Source: Pseudomonadota bacterium
Lineage (GTDB): Bacteria; Pseudomonadota; Gammaproteobacteria; Steroidobacterales; SZUA-146
Length of the DNA: 64,000 bases
Direction: 5' to 3'
Assembly (NCBI GenBank): GCA_039028935.1
Contig: JBCCHD010000007.1
Location: forward strand, 1 to 64,000
In this document: positions 18,596 to 28,417 of the stretch, in pieces
Layout: every line of letters starts with the position of its first letter
Position numbering within the stretch: position 1 is the first letter of the stretch
Notes under the pieces: generated by a model
The model's input: only the letters and a program-made list of their open reading frames with translations
Database searches by the model: none
What the model was told of the DNA's origin: nothing
Made by a program: the position numbers and the translations under genes

Positions 18596-19558
18596 ATGAG
18601 AAACATGGATACAGTGACGGTAGGCCTTGCTCAGATCGCGCCGGTATGGCTCGATCGAGCGCGCACACTCAACAAGGTGATCGACTGGGTGCAGCGTGCG
18701 GCCGACGCCGATTGTGAGCTGGTTACCTTCGGCGAAACGCTGGTACCGGGCTATCCCTTTTGGTTAGCCTGCACCGACGGCGCACGGTTTGAGTCGGCGC
18801 TGCAAAAAGACATTCACGCGCACTATCTCGATCAAGCGGTGTGTATTGAACACGGTCATCTTGACGAGCTGGCGGAAGTCGCGGCGGATCGCAACATTGA
18901 CGTGATGGTGGGCTGCTACGAACGGCCCGCTGATCGCGGTGGGCACACCGGCTATGCCTCCCTCGTGCGGGTCGATCGGTTTGGCAACGTCGCGAATAGC
19001 CATCGTAAACTCATGCCGACCTATGAAGAACGGCTGGCTTGGGGCACGGGTGATGGTGATGGCCTACGCGTGTTTCCGCTGGGACCGTTCACGGTCGGCG
19101 GGCTGAACTGTTGGGAAAACTGGATGCCGCTGGCTCGCTCTGCCCTGTATGCGCAGGGCGAAGACCTGCATGTTGCGCTGTGGCCGGGGGCCAAACGCAA
19201 TACCATCGACAACACGCGGTTTGTGGCCAAAGAGTCGCGCTCGTGGGTGTTGTCTGTTTCTGGGCTCATGCGTCACGCCGATATTCCCGAGGATATGCCG
19301 GGGCGCGATCTCATCATCGATAGCACGCCGGCTCTGATGTCCGATGGCGGTTCCTGTATCGCCGGTCCTGACGGCGAGTGGTTGATCGAACCCCAGGTGG
19401 GGGAAGAAGACCTGCTGGTCGCAACGCTCGATCACACCGCCGTGCGGCGAGAGCGTCAAAATTTTGATCCTTTTGGGCACTACTCTCGACCAGATGTGCT
19501 GACGCTGTCGATCAACCGTGCGCGACAAACTGGTCTTGATATAAACGACGATTCCTGA
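18596..19558 (+). CDS. Nitrilase / cyanide hydratase family enzyme
   Basis: 320 residues from ATG 18596; the frame is open 108 codons further upstream but that part is not protein-like. The carbon-nitrogen hydrolase triad is complete: E47 (TFGETLVPGYPFW), K138 (HRKLMPTYEERLAW) and C172 (GLNCWENWMP). The CWENWMP context is typical of true nitrilases that convert R-CN to acid plus ammonia, rather than amidases. Cytoplasmic. The Ser/Thr kinase gene starts 8 bases after its stop, so the two are translated from one message. The substrate (aliphatic or aryl nitrile) is unknown. Confidence 0.93.
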   Translation: MRNMDTVTVGLAQIAPVWLDRARTLNKVIDWVQRAADADCELVTFGETLVPGYPFWLACTDGARFESALQKDIHAHYLDQAVCIEHGHLDELAEVAADRNIDVMVGCYERPADRGGHTGYASLVRVDRFGNVANSHRKLMPTYEERLAWGTGDGDGLRVFPLGPFTVGGLNCWENWMPLARSALYAQGEDLHVALWPGAKRNTIDNTRFVAKESRSWVLSVSGLMRHADIPEDMPGRDLIIDSTPALMSDGGSCIAGPDGEWLIEPQVGEEDLLVATLDHTAVRRERQNFDPFGHYSRPDVLTLSINRARQTGLDINDDS

Positions 19559-19566
19559 GGGCGCGG

Positions 19567-22110
19567 ATGACCACGGAAGGCGATAGTTCAGACGGCGCGA
19601 AGCCCACCTCAGTCGACTCACCGGTCAGCAACGGCGCTGACCTACAGCGCGTGCTCGCGTTGTGTGACGAGGCGTTGCTTAAACCCGAGGAAGAGCGCGC
19701 CGACTTTGTGGCGGACGCGTGTGGTGACGACGAGTCGCTGCGCCTCTCGGTCAATTCCCTGCTGATGTCGGTGGGCGCGTCCAGCGCTTTTATGGAAGTG
19801 CGCACAGAAGAGAACTACGCGTCGCTCATCGGGCAGCAGATCGGTGACTATCGCATCCTTGAGCGCTTGGGCGAGGGCGGGATGGGTAGCGTGTACCTGG
19901 CGGAACGCGAAGGCGGTGAGTTTGAGCAGCGAGTCGCGATAAAAATCGTGCGCCGCTATATGATGAGCCAGGAGCTCGTTCAGCGTTTCGACTCCGAGCG
20001 CCAGCTCCTCGCTGGGCTTCACCATCCGTATGTTGCGCAACTCATTGATGGTGGCACGACCGACGACGGTGTGCCGTATCTGGTGATGGAGTACATCGAC
20101 GGTCAACGCATCGACGAGTATTGTGACGACAATACCTTTACGCTCGATCAACGCATTGAGCTGCTCAAAAAAGTCGCAGTGGCGGTTCAGGCTGCGCACA
20201 AAAACCTTATTGTTCATCGCGACCTGAAGCCGGCTAACGTGCTCGTTACTCACGATGGCATTCCAAAGCTCCTCGACTTTGGTATTGCCAAGCTCATTGA
20301 CCCAGCTGGAAAGCCGGCCGCTGGCCACACTACGATGTTTGGCCACATGCCGATGACACCAGATTATTCCAGTCCCGAACAGATTCTTGAGGGTACGGTG
20401 ACCACAGCCAGCGATATTTATTCGTTAGGTGTGTTGGCGTATGAGTTACTCACCGGTACCCGACCCTACACGCTCAACGCCAACAGTCATCCGCGGCTCA
20501 TGAAATCGGTGGAAACGCTGTCGATTGAAAAGCCCAGTGGTCGCCTCGAGCGCCGGTCTCGCGATGAACAAACGATTTGGGCGTCTCGTCGATCCACGTC
20601 GCCACAGCAGTTGGTGAAAGATCTCGCGGGCGATCTCGATCGCATTTTGCTTAAAGCGCTCCACAAAGACCCGCAACAACGCTACGAGTCGGTCGACGCG
20701 TTTGTTCGTGATCTCGATCGCTATTCAAACGGTTTACCTGTCGAGGCACGTGACGATACGCTGGGCTATCGGGTGTCCAAGTTTGTTGGGCGCAACAAAC
20801 TCAAAGTCGGCGCCGCCACGGTAACCATGCTGGCGGTAGTGGCCGGGCTTGGCTTTTCACTTTGGCAGGCGGGCATAGCGCGGGACCAGTCGATTAAAGC
20901 CCAAGCGCAGCTTCAGCGCGCTGAAGCGGTCAGTCAGTTCTTAGGGGATGTGCTGCTTTCACCCAGCGTTAACTGGGACGGTGCCCTGCAAGCTGGTCCG
21001 AACGCCCGCATTGCGGACGTGCTGACACTGGCAGACAAAAAGCTCGACAGCGAGCTGGAAGACTATCCCGAAGTACGCGTCGAGCTGTATCACAAAATCA
21101 GCGAGGCGTTGGGCGCGGTGGATCAGATGCAGGCATCGCTTGATGTACAAAACAAAGCGTTTGCGCTCGCCGAAGACACATTACCTCGTACCTCGCCGCT
21201 GCGGGTCGACGCCTACTATCGGCTGGCCACGTCGTTGTCTGACGTTGGCCAACTGGATGAGGCAATCGGCGTATTTGAACAAGGTCTTGCGCTGGCCGAT
21301 GAGCAGAGCGACACGCCCACGCTGATCAAGCTGTACCTTATGAACGACTTGGCGCTGACGTATGCCGAGGGTCATCAATACGAAAAGGCGCGCGTCATCA
21401 TGCAGGACACGATTGATGCCGCGTCCGACGTTTTGGGGCCTGGCTTGCACCCGCCGCACACGCTTGGCTATGCCAATCTCGGTAGCATTCATATGGCGTT
21501 AGGACAATTGGATGTCGCCGAACGACACTACAAGACGGGGCTAGAGGCGCATGCGCTGTATCCAGATCAAACGCAGTCAATCGGCGCGATACTACACGAG
21601 CGGTATGCGCGCTTAGCGATTTTCAAACGCGATTACTCAGATGCCAGAGCGCGCTATGAAACCGCACTTGAGCTCAATAACGCAGCGTTTGGTATACCGA
21701 ACACAACCTCTGCCGAAACCAAGATGCGCCTGGCGCACGTGTTGGTGTTTTTAGGTGAGCTTGATCAAGCGCGAGGTTATATCGATGAGGTAGAGCAAGA
21801 CTATGGTGCTCGGTTGGACTACGATTCTGCGTGGATTTATCACTTGGCGTTAGGGCATTTGCGCCTGGCGCGTGGCGAAACAAAGCCAGCACTTGCTGCC
21901 GCGCGAAAGGCGATGGCGCTTGGGTACGAAATTGAAATGAGTCGGTTTGATCGCACCGACACCATGTGGTTGCTGGTCAGAACGTTACGGGCGAACGGCG
22001 AGTCCGCCGAAGCCGAGCGTGTGTATGGCGAACTCATCACCACCGAAAGCACGTGGATGCCGGAGGACACGGCCTACAAACGGTCGCTACGACGTCAGTC
22101 GATGGACTGA
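19567..22110 (+). CDS. Membrane Ser/Thr protein kinase with C-terminal TPR domain
   Basis: 847 residues. An N-terminal helical region (residues 20-80) has the pattern found before the kinase domain in ECF-sigma-linked kinases. The kinase domain is about 93-390: G-loop GEGGMGSVY (103-110), K126, HRDLKPAN (217-224), DFG (237-239), YSSPEQ. One TM helix lies at about 414-436. Residues 480-840 are TPR-like repeats outside the cytoplasm (AIGVFEQGLALADEQ, AERHYKTGLEAHALYP, ARARYETALELNNAAF). All catalytic residues are present. These kinases usually sit beside a TIGR02999-type sigma factor. Here the kinase follows a nitrilase, while such a sigma factor stands at 57312. Targets unknown. The 3' end overlaps the convergent DDAH-like gene by 16 bases. 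Confidence 0.95.
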   Translation: MTTEGDSSDGAKPTSVDSPVSNGADLQRVLALCDEALLKPEEERADFVADACGDDESLRLSVNSLLMSVGASSAFMEVRTEENYASLIGQQIGDYRILERLGEGGMGSVYLAEREGGEFEQRVAIKIVRRYMMSQELVQRFDSERQLLAGLHHPYVAQLIDGGTTDDGVPYLVMEYIDGQRIDEYCDDNTFTLDQRIELLKKVAVAVQAAHKNLIVHRDLKPANVLVTHDGIPKLLDFGIAKLIDPAGKPAAGHTTMFGHMPMTPDYSSPEQILEGTVTTASDIYSLGVLAYELLTGTRPYTLNANSHPRLMKSVETLSIEKPSGRLERRSRDEQTIWASRRSTSPQQLVKDLAGDLDRILLKALHKDPQQRYESVDAFVRDLDRYSNGLPVEARDDTLGYRVSKFVGRNKLKVGAATVTMLAVVAGLGFSLWQAGIARDQSIKAQAQLQRAEAVSQFLGDVLLSPSVNWDGALQAGPNARIADVLTLADKKLDSELEDYPEVRVELYHKISEALGAVDQMQASLDVQNKAFALAEDTLPRTSPLRVDAYYRLATSLSDVGQLDEAIGVFEQGLALADEQSDTPTLIKLYLMNDLALTYAEGHQYEKARVIMQDTIDAASDVLGPGLHPPHTLGYANLGSIHMALGQLDVAERHYKTGLEAHALYPDQTQSIGAILHERYARLAIFKRDYSDARARYETALELNNAAFGIPNTTSAETKMRLAHVLVFLGELDQARGYIDEVEQDYGARLDYDSAWIYHLALGHLRLARGETKPALAAARKAMALGYEIEMSRFDRTDTMWLLVRTLRANGESAEAERVYGELITTESTWMPEDTAYKRSLRRQSMD

Positions 22111-22889
22111 CGGCGCCATCGGAGCGACATGCACGAGAGGCCGGCATCGATGCGGGCAATTTGTGTTGTCGCAAGCTCAACCAGAGCGTAACCGAGTCCG
22201 GCGAGCCGTTCGCTGGTTCGCGGGTAATCTCGGCTGACAAAGAGCGCGTCATTGATTCGTACGCAGTTTGCCGCCGCGTCTTCTCCTTGCGGCACTTCAA
22301 TCACGTCAAAGCCACTGAACACACCCGATGCGGCGAGTCGCGACGTGCTGAGAATACGCGTTTCATCCAGTAGCGCGCAGTCCGATTTAAAATGGAGCAC
22401 ACCGGCTGGCGTCTGCACGATTTTGCTGTCTAATCCCAGTGTCGCGAGGCCGCGCTGTAGCGCTTCGGCACCGCGCCGGTTCGTGCGGCCCGACAGGCCG
22501 ATCATGACGCCTTGAGGCGTTGTGAGTATATCGCCACCGTCGGCGACACCGTCTTCTAAGTCGAGCACGGTGGCGAAATGGTCGGTGAGCGTGTCGCGTA
22601 GCGTCTCGGCTTCGCCCTGTCTTGAGGGCGCGCCCGGATTGAGCAAAATGGCACCTTGCGTAAACACGAGAGCGGGGTCTTCAACGAACAGCGCGTCGGG
22701 AAAGGCTTCAAGCGCCGGGAGCTCAATCACCGCGAGGCCGGCAGCACGGAGGGCCGCCACGTAGTGCTGGTGTTCGTCAATCACCTGAAGGTAGTCCGGA
22801 TTCGGACCGTTCCCGTCACGCAATCCTTGCACGACCGAGCGGGAGGGGGTGCGCACGATGGCGCTGTCGAACTGATAGGGCGTCATCAT
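22095..22889 (-). CDS. DDAH-like / arginine deiminase-superfamily hydrolase
   Basis: 264 residues from ATG 22889. The guanidino-modifying enzyme fold shows its motifs in order: FPDALFVEDPALV (substrate carboxylates), DGGDIL, the catalytic His in VLHFKSDCAL, and the catalytic Cys in DAGLSCMSLRW. This matches dimethylarginine dimethylaminohydrolase, which makes citrulline plus dimethylamine from methylated arginine. Related enzymes act on arginine or other guanidines. Cytoplasmic. It follows the 89-residue gene by about 20 bases, so they likely form an operon. Confidence 0.9.
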   Translation of the reverse strand: MMTPYQFDSAIVRTPSRSVVQGLRDGNGPNPDYLQVIDEHQHYVAALRAAGLAVIELPALEAFPDALFVEDPALVFTQGAILLNPGAPSRQGEAETLRDTLTDHFATVLDLEDGVADGGDILTTPQGVMIGLSGRTNRRGAEALQRGLATLGLDSKIVQTPAGVLHFKSDCALLDETRILSTSRLAASGVFSGFDVIEVPQGEDAAANCVRINDALFVSRDYPRTSERLAGLGYALVELATTQIARIDAGLSCMSLRWRRQSID

Positions 22890-22911
22890 GGGCACTTTTT
22901 TGGCGTCGGGT

Positions 22912-23181
22912 TCATGAGCGTTTGATCTGCACCACGTTCATCACGTCCATCTCAATACCCGAAACGGTTTCGGTCGTCGGGTAGTACGTCACGTCGACGC
23001 GCGCACCTTTAAGATTGTGGTAGCGCTTGCGGCGCTTGTAGCGAAAGGGCACATCGCAGTCTTCGATGAGCACCGTATTAATAATCCACTCACCAGCGCT
23101 ACGCTGCACATGCGAGACCACTTTTTTCATCGACGAATGGACAAGTTCCGGATGTTCGCTGAGCCATTTTTTCATCGACAT
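22912..23181 (-). CDS. Conserved-looking small protein of unknown function
   Basis: 89 residues. No signal or membrane segment. It has a basic middle (PFRYKRRKRYHNLKGARVDV) and a beta-rich second half (YYPTTETVSGIEMDVMNVVQ). The composition looks like a real folded protein rather than a shadow frame, and it sits immediately upstream of the DDAH-like gene in the same direction. I do not recognise the family. Nothing in the sequence shows a specific role. Confidence 0.6.
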   Translation of the reverse strand: MSMKKWLSEHPELVHSSMKKVVSHVQRSAGEWIINTVLIEDCDVPFRYKRRKRYHNLKGARVDVTYYPTTETVSGIEMDVMNVVQIKRS

Positions 23182-23357
23182 CGTCTGTCAGCCTGTTCAA
23201 GCATACCGTCATTATGAGGCAGATCGGCAGCAAAATCAGGTGTGTGAATAAAGGCAGATTTTGGCCAGTTTTGTCGATTGGCCTCAGTCGCATGGCTTGA
23301 TACACCTATACACACGCATATGGACATGCGGTGTACTACTTAATTCAAGGAAGAATC

Positions 23358-26300
23358 ATGCATCTATTCACGCTTTTGCGCTCCAGTGCGCTGCTCGTAA
23401 TTGTGTTGTTGCTGTCGTCACCGATAGTGGTAGCGGACGATCCCGGAGGGGACGGAACAGTGATCGAGGACATACTACTGCCCGAGCCGCGCTTAGGGCA
23501 CTTTCCGGGGGAGAACATTGAACTGGCCTCATTGAAGCTCTCCTACGACTTCGAGGACGTTCGGATTCCGGGTCCCAACGGACTGGACATTGTGGTCGGG
23601 CGTAAGTACCGGCAGGCTGGCAGCAAAACGGTGACACACCTTGCGGGGTTTGGAGACAACTTTGAGTTCAAAGTGCCGTTTATTGCCGTGGCAGAAGATG
23701 TGCCCAATGGCAACACGGTGCCCCAAACCGGATACGAGTGCGTCATCGACGCATCGCGCTTTGGCATCCGCTTTTATATGCCGGATCAAACACTCACAAC
23801 AGTCGGTCTTGCCAATGAAAGCCAGTTGCCTGCGGGCACATTGATGGCGTTCTCCAATCATTCGGTGTTTCTGTGTGAAAACGGCTTGCCCGTGGTGCGA
23901 AGTGCGGAGGGCATTCGTTATGTGTACGGCAAAAAACGCGATACCTCTGAATCGGGTCGAGAAGCCGCCACCCACTATCTGACGCGCATGGAAGATCGTT
24001 TTGGTAATGCGATCGACTATCACTACGCAGCCGATCTGACCGAGCCCTACGCAGTGGCACAGTTAGCAGCAATTTCCCGCAGCGACGGTGCGTTGGTGGA
24101 ATTTACCTATCAGTCGCATTCGTCGATCAACACCATCTCAACAATAACTTACGGCGACCGGCAGCTGACTTATGCGTATGTCGATCCCGGTGCGCAGTCG
24201 AATTACACACTCGATAAGGTGTTTGACGAAGAGGGTCGTGTGACCGATTTCAACTACTATTCGGTGCACGGCTGGCTCGAATCCATCGAGTTTCCAAGCG
24301 GTGCCCGTGCCGAATACACCTACCAGGTGATCAACCCCGATCAGGGGCTCAACGGCCAGGTGCGTTGGAAGACCCTGAGTGGCCCAGATATGCCAACACG
24401 CCACTTCACCTATCATTATCAGCCACAAAGCGCATTCTACTTGCATCACGCCGATGTGTTTGAAACGGAAACGGACGCATTGGACGGCGATATTATCGAC
24501 AAAGTATTCACGATTAAAAATCAGCCCGCCGGCCATCCGTTCACTGCAAATGAACAAGCGCTTCACACCGTGACGAACGGCACGGTTCGCCAGTTCCTCA
24601 TTCTGCACGGTGGTACGCCGCAGATCGGTGGCGGCAACCTTATTTATTCGCTCTACAACGAGTGGGTACCGCATCGAGCAGGGGGAGTGGGGTGTCAAAA
24701 ACACACACAAGCGTTCTTGCGTTATCGAGTATGTGCTCGACCACGACTGACGAAACAGATTCGCAAAGTATTCAACGGTATTGGGAACACCGAGAACACG
24801 TTTACTGCGCACACTCTGTCGTTCGACGCCTATGGCTTCCCAACGAAGACGCGTTACTGGGCCAATTATGACGACTGGGGTGGTGGATCAAAATACGTAC
24901 GTAAAACGTATCTGCATGATCCGACCAATTGGCTGATTGGACTCGAACGTGCGACCTCGTTGTCATCGACCGATAGCCACTACACCGAGACGTTCCGCCG
25001 CGACTACTATTCGCCTACACACGCTTACAAGTCGCTGCCTCAGTTCGATGTTGAGTTCGGGCGTTGGGTCGTCAACTACCAAAGCTATCATCCTAGCGGC
25101 GAAGCACGGGATATACGGTACAACCAAAGTGATCGCGTCGAGCGAAGGCTGCAGTATAAGCGCGGTCAACCGCAGGAATATCAGTTACCCAACACGAACT
25201 CCACGGTCGGCGGTATGGTGTCGCGTTTCGCCCACGTAGACGATTTCGGCAACGTCATCCACGACATCGATTTTCGTGGCAATGAGGTGGTTTACGCCTA
25301 TGACAAACTCAATCGACTCACGCACACCGATTATGGCGGCGCGACTTGGAATGATGAATCTACCGTCTATGACGATACGCAAAATCTCGAGGTGACGACC
25401 ATCGGGAATCTGACCCGTCAACGCTACTTTGATGGTCTCGGTCGCACAACGATGACGCGCTCCGAGGAGACGGGCGACAGCAGTGTGCGCGTAACGGTTC
25501 GTCGTCAATACACAAAGCAAGGACAGCTCGCCTTCTTGTCGTTTCCAGATCACACGGAAGCGGCCGATGGTACGCGCTACACCTATGACGCGCTGGGCCG
25601 CAAAATCGAAGAATGGGATACAACCACCAATTCCACACGGACGTGGGCCTACCTGTCGGGACATCGCGTGCGTTATTTGGACGGTCTCGGCAATGAAACA
25701 GTGACCACATACGAGGCATACGGCACACCGCAGTATCGCTTGCCGGTACAAATACGGCAGGCCGTGTCGTTAGATTCAGGTGGGCCGGATATCGACTATT
25801 GCGGTGATCCGCCTGTGCCCTGTCGTTCATCCAATGATTCAACGTATATCGAAACCCGTCTCAGCTACGACCAATTTGGCAACGTCCGTTCCGTGATGCA
25901 AGCAGATCGGCTAATCGAATACCGCTACGACAACCACCAGAAACTCTGCCGAATCAGTCGCCCCGATGTTGGCGATACCACCATGGCCTATTCGGCCCAG
26001 AATCAACTTCTGTGGTCGGTTGAAGGGGCCAGTGGTAGCAGCAACACCTGCGGCAGCGAGAGCGACGTGGGCCGCATTCAGTATGTGTACGATGCGCAGG
26101 GTCGGCTTCACTATCGATTGGGTGCCAATCCCTATTTCATCGAACTCTACGGGCGCGACGCAAACAACAATGTGTTGGGGACGCTCGCAACCGATGGCAT
26201 CGCCCGCTCGTACTTTTATAACGATCGGAACCAACCCATTCTCGAATATCACTTGGACACGGGTTCGCTGTTTCGTTGGTTGTACAACGCGAATGGCGAT

Positions 26301-27902
26301 CTAAGCGCCATGGTGTATCCCAATGGCACGGTGATTAACTACGCCCCCGATGCGTTAGGTCGACCGACGCAGGCCGGTGAGTTAATCACATCAATTGACT
26401 ATCACCCAACAGGGCAACCAGCGGCGATGACCTATGGGAATGGCTATCAGCGTACGATTGAGCATGCGCCGAGCGGTCGCATAGAGCGCATCACAGACGT
26501 TACACCAAACGGCAGCCTTCAATTTCGCCATACGTATCAGTATGACAAAGAAAATAACCTAAAGGGCATTGCCGATGGCGTCGAGCCGGCTTACAACCTG
26601 TCCGCGTTCAGCTATGACGGATTGGGGCGATTGACGGGTGTACGCGGTGTTTGGGGCAACAGTACGTTTGACTATGACGACACCGGCAATCTCACGCGAC
26701 GCGTACTGGGTGCTCAAATAACCCACTACCAATACAACAGCAAATCTCAGCTTCTTGGTGTGAATGGCCACGTCAACAAGAGTTTTGCGTACGACGGACG
26801 AGGAAATGTGATCCATAATGGCACGCGCTCGTTTAGTTATGATCGTCGCAACCGACTTGTCTCGAGCGCCGGTGATCGGTTCTCATACGATGCACAGGGT
26901 CTTCGAGCCAGCAAGACGACGGGAATTACAACGAGTCACTATGGCTATTCTCTGGGAGGTGTGCTCTATCGATCCACCGATACGGATGGCCGTGCTACGG
27001 ATTATTACTACATTGATGGCAATCTGATCGCTGAGCGCCGCGTTGAGTCCGATGCGGTGGAGTATATTCATACCGACAGACTGGGCTCGGTGAGCCTGCG
27101 CTCCGACCAGGACGGGCAGATCGTCAAGCGCACTCACTTTCAGCCCTTTGGGCAGATGTTGATGTCCAGTAATGACGATGAAACCGGTTATACCGGTCAT
27201 CGACACGACAGCACACTCGATCTTGTATACATGAAGGCGCGTTACTACGACGCGTCGATTGGTCGGTTCTACAGCAGCGATCCAGTTGGGTTCAGAAAGT
27301 CCAACACAGCGTTATTCAATCGCTACGCATACGCCAATAATAATCCCTACAAGTTTGTCGACCTGATGGGCGAAGAGTCCTATCTTGTCAGTCGCCCGAT
27401 CAACGACCCGATCGTTGGTCAGATTGCCAATCACAATTTTGTTGTCAGCCACGCCAGTTTCCCCGGCGATCCCAACGCGTTTGTGTATTCGTTTGGAAAA
27501 CTTGCAAGCGGGGTTACCGGCCAGGTGACTGATACCACCACCGGTTTCTCAGCTGGCACTTACGCGACTGATCGCGAGGCGTGGCTCGCACTTGCCAGTC
27601 AATCGGAGCGGGCGGTCGCGCGATCAGCGACACGCATTAAGGCTGGAGATGATCGCGTTCAGTCGCTGGCTGAGAGCGTGGTTCTGGATACTTGGTACGA
27701 TCCGCTGCCGCAGTTTACGCGCAACAAAACCAACAGCAATACCGTGGCATCAGCCGTCGCGGACACGGCCCAAGGTTCAAAGGTGGCTTTGCCGGACAAC
27801 AATCGAGTCAGTCCGGGACACAATCAAACCGATCGTATTCGTTTCGAGGGTAAGCAGCTTCGAGGGGGGCGGCTGTATCGCATCGATCGTTACAACCTCT
27901 AG
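23358..27902 (+). CDS. Exported RHS/YD-repeat protein with variable C-terminal domain
   Basis: 1514 residues from ATG 23358, which has AAGGAAG upstream and gives a signal peptide (MHLFTLLRSSALLVIVLLL...VVA). Most of the protein is YD/RHS repeats (YDxxGRLTxxx-like: YDALGRKIEEWD, YDDTGNLTRRV, YDGRGNVIHNG, YDAQGLRASKT), expected to form a beta-cocoon shell. The RHS core closes with RYYDASIGRFYSSDPVGF and NRYAYANNNPYKFVDLMG at about residue 1335. The last 170 residues are a different domain (NHNFVV..., RNKTNSNTVASAV..., DNNRVSPGHNQTDRIRF) not recognised. By family precedent it is the toxin or effector tip. The signal peptide and lack of VgrG/PAAR point to Sec export rather than type VI. A 104-residue membrane protein follows. 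Confidence 0.9.
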   Translation: MHLFTLLRSSALLVIVLLLSSPIVVADDPGGDGTVIEDILLPEPRLGHFPGENIELASLKLSYDFEDVRIPGPNGLDIVVGRKYRQAGSKTVTHLAGFGDNFEFKVPFIAVAEDVPNGNTVPQTGYECVIDASRFGIRFYMPDQTLTTVGLANESQLPAGTLMAFSNHSVFLCENGLPVVRSAEGIRYVYGKKRDTSESGREAATHYLTRMEDRFGNAIDYHYAADLTEPYAVAQLAAISRSDGALVEFTYQSHSSINTISTITYGDRQLTYAYVDPGAQSNYTLDKVFDEEGRVTDFNYYSVHGWLESIEFPSGARAEYTYQVINPDQGLNGQVRWKTLSGPDMPTRHFTYHYQPQSAFYLHHADVFETETDALDGDIIDKVFTIKNQPAGHPFTANEQALHTVTNGTVRQFLILHGGTPQIGGGNLIYSLYNEWVPHRAGGVGCQKHTQAFLRYRVCARPRLTKQIRKVFNGIGNTENTFTAHTLSFDAYGFPTKTRYWANYDDWGGGSKYVRKTYLHDPTNWLIGLERATSLSSTDSHYTETFRRDYYSPTHAYKSLPQFDVEFGRWVVNYQSYHPSGEARDIRYNQSDRVERRLQYKRGQPQEYQLPNTNSTVGGMVSRFAHVDDFGNVIHDIDFRGNEVVYAYDKLNRLTHTDYGGATWNDESTVYDDTQNLEVTTIGNLTRQRYFDGLGRTTMTRSEETGDSSVRVTVRRQYTKQGQLAFLSFPDHTEAADGTRYTYDALGRKIEEWDTTTNSTRTWAYLSGHRVRYLDGLGNETVTTYEAYGTPQYRLPVQIRQAVSLDSGGPDIDYCGDPPVPCRSSNDSTYIETRLSYDQFGNVRSVMQADRLIEYRYDNHQKLCRISRPDVGDTTMAYSAQNQLLWSVEGASGSSNTCGSESDVGRIQYVYDAQGRLHYRLGANPYFIELYGRDANNNVLGTLATDGIARSYFYNDRNQPILEYHLDTGSLFRWLYNANGDLSAMVYPNGTVINYAPDALGRPTQAGELITSIDYHPTGQPAAMTYGNGYQRTIEHAPSGRIERITDVTPNGSLQFRHTYQYDKENNLKGIADGVEPAYNLSAFSYDGLGRLTGVRGVWGNSTFDYDDTGNLTRRVLGAQITHYQYNSKSQLLGVNGHVNKSFAYDGRGNVIHNGTRSFSYDRRNRLVSSAGDRFSYDAQGLRASKTTGITTSHYGYSLGGVLYRSTDTDGRATDYYYIDGNLIAERRVESDAVEYIHTDRLGSVSLRSDQDGQIVKRTHFQPFGQMLMSSNDDETGYTGHRHDSTLDLVYMKARYYDASIGRFYSSDPVGFRKSNTALFNRYAYANNNPYKFVDLMGEESYLVSRPINDPIVGQIANHNFVVSHASFPGDPNAFVYSFGKLASGVTGQVTDTTTGFSAGTYATDREAWLALASQSERAVARSATRIKAGDDRVQSLAESVVLDTWYDPLPQFTRNKTNSNTVASAVADTAQGSKVALPDNNRVSPGHNQTDRIRFEGKQLRGGRLYRIDRYNL

Positions 27903-27968
27903 TGGCGGCGCGGCCCGTTGTCTGTCGCCGCACGACGGTGTGCGGTCTTGGTATAAGGAGAGTCTGTT

Positions 27969-28283
27969 ATGCGTGTAATAGTGTGTCTATATCCGGCCGT
28001 GGCGTTTGCCAATGTCAGTTTTATGACGTTTGTGCTGATGCCCTCAATACGCCGTGAGCTGGGCTGGTACCAGGATGAGGGGTCTGGCGTTGTATTGATG
28101 GGGTTTACCTTGGGTTTACTCAGCGCGGTGCTGCTGGGTGCTGCGTTCAACCCGACGGTTAGATCAACCGGTAAAAACGTGATGGGCGCGCCTGTGTACC
28201 TGTTCAGCGTAGGGCTTCTCGCCGTGTATCTGGGGCTAATGTTCGTTGTGCTGAATCGAGTGTATCGGGTGGGCGGACTCTGA
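27969..28283 (+). CDS. Small membrane protein, candidate RHS immunity protein
   Basis: 104 residues with a good ribosome site (AAGGAGAG, 9 bases upstream). Three hydrophobic segments: about 2-27, 41-60 and 76-97 (VYLFSVGLLAVYLGLMFVVL). No family recognised. It starts 66 bases after the RHS stop, in the same direction. Immunity genes of RHS toxins sit at this place, and membrane-spanning immunity proteins protect against envelope-acting toxins. The assignment is by position only. Confidence 0.7.
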   Translation: MRVIVCLYPAVAFANVSFMTFVLMPSIRRELGWYQDEGSGVVLMGFTLGLLSAVLLGAAFNPTVRSTGKNVMGAPVYLFSVGLLAVYLGLMFVVLNRVYRVGGL

Positions 28284-28417
28284 CTCCTTCGCGGCCGCAT
28301 GAGCACTGAGGGTTCGAGGCGTTGAATGGGCTCCCAACAATGAGTGACCCCACGCGCGAAGCGGCGAACGCCGTCTTGCGCGAGGGGCGCATTTCATTTA
28401 GCAGGTGGTGCGCGAGT

